From: Rubrobacter sp.
GTDB taxonomy: Bacteria; Actinomycetota; Rubrobacteria; Rubrobacterales; Rubrobacteraceae
Assembly (NCBI GenBank): GCA_016781775.1
Contig: JADDPR010000358.1
Span: 1-8,244, forward strand
Direction of reading: 5' to 3'
DNA length: 8,244 bases
Below, piece after piece: positions 1 to 5,670 of the stretch. The position numbers and the translations under genes are program-made. Within the stretch, counting starts at the first letter, position 1. Every line of letters begins with the position of its first letter. The notes below the pieces were generated by a model. It did not search any database and was not told the DNA's origin. It saw nothing but the letters and a program-made list of their open reading frames with translations.

Positions 1-75
1 CCACCCCGTCGTCACCAACGCCTCGGGGTGCGCGTACCCCTTCTGCTGTATCTCTTGCTCTGCGCCTTGCGCCAT
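1..75 (-). CDS. Thiosulfate sulfurtransferase (rhodanese), N-terminal fragment
   Basis: Partial gene: only the first 25 codons lie in the window and the rest runs off the left edge. Read on the minus strand, ATG at 75-73 opens a frame with no stop to base 1. After a short polar leader, the residues GYAHPEALVTTGW match the opening of the two-domain thiosulfate/3-mercaptopyruvate sulfurtransferase family, where a segment like YAHPEVLVSTEW precedes the first rhodanese domain. Such enzymes move sulfane sulfur from thiosulfate to an acceptor such as cyanide or a thiol. The catalytic cysteine lies in the second domain and is not visible here. The start is supported by a strong SD six bases upstream. 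It diverges from the transporter gene. The identification rests on about 13 residues, so the family is likely but not certain. Confidence 0.7.
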   Translation of the reverse strand, partial: MAQGAEQEIQQKGYAHPEALVTTGW

Positions 76-80
76 CAGCA

Positions 81-87
81 CTCCTTT
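81..87 (-). promoter_or_regulatory. Ribosome binding site of the sulfurtransferase gene
   Basis: On the minus strand AAAGGAG is followed by a 5-base spacer (TGCTG) and the ATG at 75. This is a near-perfect SD and fixes the start of the left-edge gene. Confidence 0.8.
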
Positions 88-200
88 GGGATGAAAAACT
101 TGCCAGTGCGTACTTCGGATGATTTTATCGCACCCATGTATAGCCGCGGGGTGATAGGGGGCACGCTAACGTACCGGCATGCTTTTGGGACCGAGGGGGC
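88..200. other. Divergent intergenic region between sulfurtransferase and transporter genes
   Basis: This stretch separates two divergently read genes, so it should hold a promoter for each. It is locally AT-richer around 90-145. On the minus strand GATAAAAT (complement of about 122-129) could be a -10 box. On the plus strand TATAGC near 139-144 is a weak candidate. Neither has a convincing -35 at normal spacing, so I do not call a promoter. Confidence 0.4.
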
Positions 201-1159
201 TTGAGGGGGCGGGATCTGGTCCTGCTTCTGGCGCTCGCCGCGCTCTGGAGCTCGTCCTTTCTGTTTATAAAGGTCGCCCTCGCCGAGCTTACGCCAGCGT
301 TGATCGTGCTCGGACGTCTCGCCTTCGGCTCCCTGACGCTACTAGCCTCGATCCCCCTCCTTCAGAGGATGGCACCGGAACTGCTCCCCGAGGGCGGGGG
401 GAGGGGCATCCTGGACGGTATCCGCGTCCGGCGCGGGCCGCTGCTGTTTCTCGGGGCGTTCAACGCCGTCTTACCGTTCGCGGCGATCGCCTGGGGCGAG
501 AACTTCATCTCCAGCGGGGCGGCCTCCATCTTCAACTCGACCGTCCCGCTCTTCACGGCCCTTCTCGTACTCGCCCTCCCATTCTTTCCGGAGGAGAAAC
601 CGAATGCCCTCGCCATCGCCGGGCTCCTGCTCGGCTTCGTCGGCGTCGGGGTATTGGTGACGGGCGACCCGGAGGGCGGGGGCGCCGCTTCGCGGACGGC
701 CCAGGCCCTTGGCGGCGGGGCGGTGTTGCTCGGCGCCCTGAGTTACGCGGTCGGGAACGTTTATGCGCGCAGGCGCTTGAAGGGTACGGCGGTGCTCGTC
801 TCGGCGGTCGGGCAGAACGCGGCCGGCATACTCGTCTTGCTCCCGCTCGTCTTCGTTTCGGGGCTGCCGGAGGAGCTGCCGAGCTTCGGGGTCATGGGCG
901 CGCTCTTCGGGCTCGGGGCGGGGGGACGGGGATCGCGTACCTGATCTACTTCGGCCTGATCTCGCGCGTCGGCGCCACGAAGACCTCCGCCGTCGCCTAC
1001 CTCATGCCGGCCATCGCGCTCTTCTACGGCGCCGTCTTCCTGGGGGAAGAGATCTCCCTCCGAGCCCTACTCGGGCTCGCCTTGATCCTGACGGGCGTCG
1101 CCGGCGTAACCGGAGTCTTGCGTCTCCCCGAACGCTTCCGCCGCCAGCCGCCTTCCTAG
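201..1159 (+). pseudogene. EamA/DMT-family drug/metabolite transporter, frameshifted
   Basis: A ten-helix EamA-type permease that would export or import small metabolites across the cytoplasmic membrane; the substrate is unknown. The first frame (from TTG 201) begins MRGRDLVLLLALAALWSSSF and gives about seven hydrophobic segments, including the typical WGENFISSGAASIFNSTVPL stretch of the first EamA repeat. It runs off frame at about 920 and ends at TGA 942-944. The missing end of the second repeat (GTGIAYLIYFGLISRVGATK, then a final hydrophobic pair) is in the -1 frame and ends at TAG 1157-1159. One extra G in the six-G run at 920-925 restores a ~319-residue protein of normal family length. 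The start is uncertain. TTG 201 has a G-rich stretch only one base upstream, while ATG 179 is out of frame and would need another indel. This may be a real mutation, a homopolymer sequencing error, or recoding. The family call is secure. Confidence 0.88.
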
Positions 1160-1177
1160 CTGTTACAAGCTGCTACA
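1158..1177 (+). repeat. 10-bp tandem direct repeat upstream of ychF
   Basis: AGCTGTTACA (1158-1167) is followed at once by AGCTGCTACA (1168-1177), differing at one base. The unit equals about one helical turn. The second copy contributes the extended -10 element of ychF, and the first also resembles one (TGTTACAA). The first copy overlaps the transporter's TAG. Confidence 0.6.
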
Positions 1178-1179
1178 AT
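1171..1179 (+). promoter_or_regulatory. Extended -10 promoter element of ychF (predicted leaderless)
   Basis: TGCTACAAT is a TGn-extended -10 box with hexamer TACAAT at 1174-1179. No good -35 is visible, as is usual for extended -10 promoters. The expected transcription start, six to seven bases past the hexamer, falls on or next to the ATG at 1186. There is no SD between the box and the ATG. Together these suggest a leaderless mRNA. Confidence 0.6.
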
Positions 1180-1185
1180 AGCGAT

Positions 1186-2271
1186 ATGAAAGTAGGAATC
1201 GTAGGTCTCCCGAACGTCGGCAAGTCGACTGTATTCAACAGCCTCACGAAGGCGGGTGCCGCCGAGGCGCAAAACTACCCGTTCACCACCATCGACCCGA
1301 ACCTCGGGGTCGCGGCGGTGCCGGACGAGAGGCTGGACGCCTTGGCGCGGGTGATGGAGAGCCGCAAGGTCGTGCCGGCGACGGTCGATTTCGTGGACAT
1401 CGCGGGGCTCGTTCGGGGGGCGAGCCGGGGCGAGGGGTTGGGCAACCAGTTTCTCGGCAACATTCGCGAGTGCGAGGCGATCGCGCACGTCGTCCGCTGC
1501 TTCGAGGACGAGAACGTGATCCACGTGGACGGCAAGGTAGATCCGGTGGGGGACATCGAGACCATCAACACCGAGCTCCTCCTCGCCGACCTCTCCACGA
1601 CCGAGCGCCGCCTGGAGCGCGTCGGACGCGCCGCCAAGAGCGGGGACGCGAAGCTGAAGACCGAGGCCTCCGAGCTGGCCGGCCTCGTGGAGCACCTCTC
1701 CGACGGGAACCCCGCCCGGACTTATCCCAAATCGGAGGCGCTGGCCGAGGCGTTAGGAACGCTCATCACCGCGAAGCCGACGCTGTACGTTGCGAACGTC
1801 GACGAAGAGTCCGTCGCGGACGGCAACCGCTACAGTGCGGAGGTCGAGAAGCTCGCGGCGCGCGAGGGGGCCGAGGCGGTCAGGCTGTCCGCGCGGCTGG
1901 AGGCCGAGATCGCGGAACTCCCCGAGGACGAGGCGCGGGAGTACCTGGAGATGCTCGGGCTGGATTCCACGGGCTTCGAGGGATTCGTCCGGTCGGCGTA
2001 CAAGCTCCTTGGGCTTATCACGTTCTTTACGGCCGGGGAGAAGGAGAGCCGGGCGTGGACCGTGAGGGAGGGCTCCACGGCGCGAACGGCCGCCGGGCGC
2101 ATCCACTCGGACATGGAGCGCGGCTTTATAGCCGCGGAGGTCGCCAATTGGAAGGGCCTCGTCGACGCCGGCTCCTGGGCGAAGGCGCGAGAGACCGCCA
2201 TGGCCCGGCTGGAGGGCCGCGATTACGTCGTCGAGGACGGCGACACCATGATCGTGCGCTTCAACGTCTGA
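1186..2271 (+). CDS. ychF: Redox-regulated ribosome-associated ATPase YchF (OLA1 family)
   Basis: A 361-residue, full-length YchF/OLA1 P-loop protein. It is cytosolic and ribosome-associated. The family prefers ATP over GTP and has been linked to translation and oxidative stress responses. The G1 loop GLPNVGKS is at residues 7-14, followed by the conserved NYPFTTIDPN segment. The G3 motif DIAG is at 71-74 and continues into GLVRGASRGEGLGNQFL. The unusual G4 motif NVDE (204-207) replaces NKxD, which is the hallmark of relaxed nucleotide specificity in this family. A coiled-coil helical domain lies at about 130-190. The C-terminal TGS domain (~275-358) contains LITFFTAGEKESRAWTV. ATG 1186 is the only sensible start because MKVGIVGLPNVGKS begins directly with the P-loop. 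There is no SD and the promoter abuts the ATG, so leaderless translation is likely. The next gene begins four bases after its stop, which suggests an operon. Confidence 0.97.
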   Translation: MKVGIVGLPNVGKSTVFNSLTKAGAAEAQNYPFTTIDPNLGVAAVPDERLDALARVMESRKVVPATVDFVDIAGLVRGASRGEGLGNQFLGNIRECEAIAHVVRCFEDENVIHVDGKVDPVGDIETINTELLLADLSTTERRLERVGRAAKSGDAKLKTEASELAGLVEHLSDGNPARTYPKSEALAEALGTLITAKPTLYVANVDEESVADGNRYSAEVEKLAAREGAEAVRLSARLEAEIAELPEDEAREYLEMLGLDSTGFEGFVRSAYKLLGLITFFTAGEKESRAWTVREGSTARTAAGRIHSDMERGFIAAEVANWKGLVDAGSWAKARETAMARLEGRDYVVEDGDTMIVRFNV

Positions 2272-2275
2272 CCCG

Positions 2276-2929
2276 TTGCCGGATCCCCCCTTCGTCCGAC
2301 CCCGAAAACCGCTCGACGGGTGCCGCCTCGCCCTCGTTTCCACCGGCGGCGTCCACCCCCCAGAGCAGGATCGCTTCGACATAGACGACCCCTCGGGCGA
2401 CTCTTCGTATCGTGAGATTCCGACCGACGCTCCCGTCCTCACCTGGACCCACGCCTACTACCGCCCCGACGAGGGCACGGACCTCGACGCCGTCTTCCCC
2501 CTGCGGACCATGCGTCGACTCGTCGCCGAAGGAGTCGTCGGGGAGCTAAACGGCAGGCACTTCTCGTTTATGGGCGCCATCCACGACCCTGCCCCGCTCG
2601 TAGATGAAACTGCCCCCGAGGTCGCGCGGAAGCTCGCGGGCGACGGGGTGGACGTTGCGCTCCTTACGCCTTCCTGACCCCTCTGCCACCGGTCCGTGGG
2701 ACTGGTGAGCCGGGCCATAGAGGAGGCGGGGGTCGCGACGGTGACGCTCGCGATGGAAAGAAACGTCGCGGCACCCAGGGTCGCCTTCGTCCCGTTTCCT
2801 TACAACTACCCGATGGGAGAGCCAGGGGACGAGGCGCGCCACAGGGAGGTCGCGCTCGGAGCCCTGGGGCTGCTGCACGGGCTCGACGGTCCGGGCGAGG
2901 TGGAGTTGCCGTTTCGCTGGCGAGTTTAG
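2276..2929 (+). CDS. GrdB/PrdB-family selenoprotein with in-frame UGA (Sec134)
   Basis: Read through the TGA at 2675-2677, this is one 217-residue protein of the glycine/sarcosine/betaine/D-proline reductase selenoprotein B family. Family features seen before the TGA are LALVSTGGVHPPEQDRF, the DDPSGDSSYREIP segment, TWTHAYYRPDEGTDLDAVFP, LRRLVAEGVVGEL-like sequence and HFSFMGAIHDPAPL. After it, the same frame continues U-P-L-C-H-R-S-V-G-L, then RAIEEAGVATVTL, FPYNYPMGEPGD and the typical end LPFRW. The TGA takes the place of the first Cys in the CPxC motif of cysteine homologues, giving U134-x-x-C137. A SECIS-like hairpin follows. The start is TTG 2276. The frame is closed upstream by TGA 2249-2251 and holds no other start. 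There is no SD, so translation is probably coupled to ychF. Short stand-alone members have no firmly known substrate; UxxC suggests a thiol/selenol redox enzyme. The alternative is a Cys-to-stop pseudogene. Confidence 0.85.
2675..2677 (+). other. In-frame UGA, predicted selenocysteine codon
   Basis: Codon 134 of the GrdB-like gene. It lies between LLTPS and PLCHRSVGL, exactly where cysteine homologues carry the first active-site Cys. Coding character and family similarity continue without any frame change past it. Confidence 0.78.
2685..2710 (+). promoter_or_regulatory. Bacterial SECIS-like hairpin downstream of the UGA
   Basis: CACCGGTCC (2687-2695) pairs with GGACTGGTG (2699-2707). This gives nine consecutive pairs, one of them G-U, closed by a GUG loop (2696-2698). 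Two more pairs (2685-2686 with 2709-2710) form if A2708 is bulged. The stem begins 9 nt after the UGA and the loop begins 18 nt after it. In the published bacterial SECIS model the apical loop lies roughly 16-37 nt from the UGA and has a G in its first two bases, and SelB reads a GU in the E. coli fdhF loop. This hairpin meets those rules. The structure is inferred from pairing only. Confidence 0.72.
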
Positions 2930-3121
2930 CTTCGGCTGCCGAATAGGCTGCGGGAGTGTAGCGTGCCCGGGTAGACTTCGCTTGTTGTGCTGGGAACCTG
3001 CAGGGATCAGCGGTGCGTTGTGCAACAAAGAAGCGGCGTTGGCGCCCGAGTACCGGCTGCCGAGGGTTGTCCCGGCGTTATAATGGGAGGGCATAAAATC
3101 TCGCGTAAAGGGTGAGTCGAA
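2930..3121 (+). promoter_or_regulatory. Intergenic region with promoter of the DUF6391/NHL operon
   Basis: No gene is seen here. A perfect TATAAT -10 box is at 3079-3084, followed by a second AT-rich box (CATAAAAT, 3092-3099). No canonical -35 sits 16-18 bases upstream of the first; TTGTCC (3067-3072) is 19 bases before CATAAA. The 10-mer CGGCTGCCGA occurs twice, at 2933-2942 and 3054-3063. The second copy covers the expected -35 position of the TATAAT promoter. The first copy sits just after the selenoprotein stop and forms a small TTCGG-CTG-CCGAA hairpin without a T tract. Confidence 0.55.
3107..3116 (+). promoter_or_regulatory. Ribosome binding site for the DUF6391 gene
   Basis: AAAGGGTGAG ends five bases before the GTG at 3122 and resembles the anti-SD complement AAAGGAGGTG. 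It supports the GTG start. Confidence 0.6.
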
Positions 3122-3814
3122 GTGGCTTTTCTGTTCCTGGCGTTCGTAGCCGTCTTGTTCGTTGCTCTGTTGTTTCTGCTGCCGATTTTGTACTCGTTGC
3201 AGGCGGTGGGGAGCTTGTTCGTGTATCCGCGGCAGTTGAAGAACATGTTTGGGAACAGGATCTTGAGGCGCAACCACGCGCTGGAGCACGCGACTATCGT
3301 GGTGATGATGGAGCGGAGCCCCGGGCGAAAGTTCAACGGCTTCTCCGACAACGACGGCTTCTTCGTGCAGGGCGTGCGCTCGACCGACGAGGTCGACAGC
3401 GCCGCCCGCGAGGCTTTGCGCCGTATGAGGGCGGGGGAGAAGGGGCTCGCCATCCATCGCAACTGCGGCACCACCATCGTGGCCGCGAACCTGCTCGCGG
3501 CGGTGTTCTTTCTCGGCGCCGTCGGCCTCGGGCTGTACATGGACTGGACGCTGTACCTCATGATCCTGGGCGGCATCGCGCTCTCGCTCCTGTTGCGCGT
3601 GCCCCTGAGCCTCCTCTTGCAGCGCTTCGTAACGACCGATGCAGATCTAACGAACGCCGACGTCGGCTGGGTCGAGCCCGCGCGGCCGCAGGATATGCGC
3701 AGCGGCTTCCTCGGGGTGCTGCTCGCCGCCTCCTCGGTGCGCGTGCGCGTCTTCCACACCGACCCCAACGCCGTGGAGATCCTGCGGGGCGACGGGGCGG
3801 AGTTCGTCAAGTAG
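3122..3814 (+). CDS. DUF6391 family membrane protein with HxxEH motif
   Basis: A 230-residue protein of unknown function that matches, from memory, the DUF6391 family of cyanobacteria and other deep lineages. Residues 1-24 form a hydrophobic N-terminal helix (signal anchor or first membrane span). A soluble segment follows with RRNHALEHATI; H52-A-L-E55-H56 is an HxxEH pattern. After it come a GFSDNDGFFVQG stretch and AIHRNCGTTIVAANL, with H112 and C115. Two further membrane helices lie at about 119-138 and 144-166, and the C-terminal tail (SVRVRVFHTD) is soluble. The conserved His, Glu and Cys positions suggest metal binding, but this is inference. The GTG 3122 start has an SD. The next gene starts on the last base of its TAG, so the two are probably co-translated. 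Confidence 0.8.
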   Translation: MAFLFLAFVAVLFVALLFLLPILYSLQAVGSLFVYPRQLKNMFGNRILRRNHALEHATIVVMMERSPGRKFNGFSDNDGFFVQGVRSTDEVDSAAREALRRMRAGEKGLAIHRNCGTTIVAANLLAAVFFLGAVGLGLYMDWTLYLMILGGIALSLLLRVPLSLLLQRFVTTDADLTNADVGWVEPARPQDMRSGFLGVLLAASSVRVRVFHTDPNAVEILRGDGAEFVK

Positions 3815-5670
3815 TGGCGCGTCCATCTTCCGCGGCGCCGAGGCGCGGGCGGGTCCGCGCCCCCGAGCTCGTGGGGCGCGGCGGTTGGATCAACACCGCG
3901 AGCGAGCTCTCCCTGGCCCGGCTCGGGGGCAAGGTCGTCCTTTTGGACTTCTGGGCGTTCTGCTGCATCAACTGCCTGCACATCATCGAGGAGCTCAGGC
4001 CGCTCGAGGAGCGCTTCGGCGATGCTCTGGTCGTGGTAGGGGTCCACTCCCCAAAGTTCGAGCACGAGCGCGAGCACGAGGCATTGGAGCGCGCCGTCGC
4101 CCGCTACGACGTCCGTCACCCCGTCCTCGACGATCCGGACCGGGCGACGTGGGACCAGTACGGCATCCGCGCCTGGCCGACGCTCGTGCTCGTCGACCCG
4201 GCCGGCTACGCCACCGCCGCCGTCTCCGGCGAGGGGAACGCCCGGGCGCTGGAGCGCGAGATCTCCCGCATGATCGAGGAGCACCGCGAGGCGGGCACCC
4301 TCGACGAGACGCCCGTCGCCATGCTCCCGCCGTCCGTGGGCGGCGGCGCCCTGCGCTTCCCCGGCAAGGTCACCGGGGGCCCGAACGGGCTCGTCGCCAT
4401 CTCCGACTCGGGCCACAACCGGATCGTGGTTTGTCGTGTGGACGATAGCGGCGAAGGCGCGGAAGTCCTCGCGGTCGCGGGTACGGGCGCGCGTGGCCTC
4501 ACCGATGGTGCCTTCGCGGAGGCGAAGTTCACCGACCCGCAGGGGATGTTGTTTCTGGACGAGGGCACGCTCCTCGTCGCGGATACGGGGAACCACGCGA
4601 TCCGGCGCTTGAACCTGCGGGAGGAGACCGTCGAGACGATCGCCGGCAACGGCACGCAAGCCCGCTACGGGGCGACCGGCGGACGCGCGAAGAAGACGGC
4701 GCTCAACTCGCCCTGGGACCTCGCCTCCTGGGGCGGCGTGGTGGTCGTAGCGATGGCCGGACCGCACCAGCTCTGGGCGCTCGACCTCGAGGCGGACGAC
4801 GTCGGCGTGCTCGCCGGCAGCGGCTTCGAGTCGCTGGGCGACGGTCCCGCGCAGACCGCCGCCCTCGCGCAGCCGAGCGGCCTCGCCCCCGACGGCGAGA
4901 AGCTGTGGTTCGTGGACTCGGAGACCTCCTCCTTGCGCTACCTGGACCGCTCGGGGCGGGTCTTCACGGCGGTCGGGACCGGCCTCTTCGACTTCGGCTA
5001 CGGGGACGGAGCCGCGGAGGACGCCCTCCTGCAGCATCCCTTGGGCGTCGTCTCGACGCCTCGTGGTCCTGTCGTCTGCGACACCTACAACTCCGCGCTC
5101 CGGCGTTACGACGCGGAGAGCGAGGAGCTTTCGACGCTAGCACGGGACGGTCTGAGCGAGCCCTCCGGGGCGACGATGCTCGACGACGGTGGGCTGCTCG
5201 TCGCCGACACCAACAACCACCGCCTCGCACGGGTGGGGGAGGACGGCGAGGTGCGTACGTTCGAGCTTCGGGGGTTGTTGCCGCCGGTGCCCGTAGCGGC
5301 GGAAGGGCCCGTAGCGCAGAAGATAGGGCCGGTCGAGCTTGCGGGCGTGGTCGAGTTGAGCGCTACCCTGGACGTCCCGGGAGGGCAGAAGCTGGATCCC
5401 TCGCTCGGCCCGCCGGTCCAGCTCTCCGTCCACTCCGACGAACTGCTCCCTCATGGGGATGTTCTCCTGACCGGGGACGAGCTGCCCATCCGGGCGAGCC
5501 TGGATCTCACCGGCGTCGAGGGGACGCTCGACGTGTTGCTGCGGGTGGGGACCTGCGAGGAGGGACCAGGGGCGGTCTGCAACCTCACCGAGCGCCGGTG
5601 GCGCGTGGACGCCCGCCGGGACGACCAGGGCTCCCCGCGCCTCGGCCTCGGGCTCTACCCGGGTTCCTAG
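3814..5670 (+). CDS. NHL-repeat thioredoxin-like protein (NHLRC2 type)
   Basis: A 618-residue protein with the architecture of animal NHLRC2: an N-terminal thioredoxin-like domain, an NHL beta-propeller and a C-terminal beta-rich domain. Residues ~16-30 carry RAPELVGRGGWINT, which precedes the thioredoxin fold. The active site is DFWAFCCINCLH, with C51-I-N-C54 preceded by an extra C50. The cis-proline loop is AWPTLVLVD, with P122. NHL repeats span ~180-480, with repeated VADTGNHAIRRL-like and VADTNNHRLARV-like blades. The C-terminal ~110 residues form a beta-rich domain. There is no signal peptide, so it is probably cytosolic. The GTG start at 3814 overlaps the previous TAG by one base. A later GTG at 3871 would remove the conserved RAPEL segment and is less likely. 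The precise substrate is unknown; a thiol-disulfide or scaffold role is inferred from the fold. Confidence 0.92.
   Translation: MARPSSAAPRRGRVRAPELVGRGGWINTASELSLARLGGKVVLLDFWAFCCINCLHIIEELRPLEERFGDALVVVGVHSPKFEHEREHEALERAVARYDVRHPVLDDPDRATWDQYGIRAWPTLVLVDPAGYATAAVSGEGNARALEREISRMIEEHREAGTLDETPVAMLPPSVGGGALRFPGKVTGGPNGLVAISDSGHNRIVVCRVDDSGEGAEVLAVAGTGARGLTDGAFAEAKFTDPQGMLFLDEGTLLVADTGNHAIRRLNLREETVETIAGNGTQARYGATGGRAKKTALNSPWDLASWGGVVVVAMAGPHQLWALDLEADDVGVLAGSGFESLGDGPAQTAALAQPSGLAPDGEKLWFVDSETSSLRYLDRSGRVFTAVGTGLFDFGYGDGAAEDALLQHPLGVVSTPRGPVVCDTYNSALRRYDAESEELSTLARDGLSEPSGATMLDDGGLLVADTNNHRLARVGEDGEVRTFELRGLLPPVPVAAEGPVAQKIGPVELAGVVELSATLDVPGGQKLDPSLGPPVQLSVHSDELLPHGDVLLTGDELPIRASLDLTGVEGTLDVLLRVGTCEEGPGAVCNLTERRWRVDARRDDQGSPRLGLGLYPGS
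5667..5670. other. Overlapping convergent stop codons in CTAG
   Basis: The plus-strand TAG (5668-5670) of the NHL gene and the minus-strand TAG (5669-5667) of the oxidoreductase share the palindrome CTAG. There is no intergenic space. The only nearby hairpin is CCCGC-CAGA-GCGGG (5685-5698), which has no T tract and lies inside the oxidoreductase gene. No intrinsic terminator can be called for either gene. Confidence 0.85.

Noticed and set aside
2269..2271. The ychF TGA stop as a second selenocysteine codon
   Set aside because: YchF is already full length at this point, the next codons match nothing in the family, and no SECIS-like hairpin follows at the right distance.
2696..2929. A separate 77-residue gene starting at GTG 2696
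   Set aside because: It is the in-frame continuation of the GrdB-like gene. The GTG lies inside the conserved CHRSVGL motif and in the hairpin loop, and no SD precedes it.
3112..3813. Extending the thioredoxin/NHL gene upstream to an open-frame start near 3112
   Set aside because: That region is the DUF6391 gene in another frame. The added residues are Arg-rich shadow sequence. Homologues begin near the RAPELVGRGGW segment, which fits GTG 3814.
3007..5037. A 676-codon open frame on the minus strand opposite the DUF6391 and NHL genes
   Set aside because: Its translation is Arg/Gly/Val/Pro-rich low-complexity sequence with no family resemblance. It is a typical antisense shadow of GC-rich coding sequence, and both real genes on the plus strand have clear domains.
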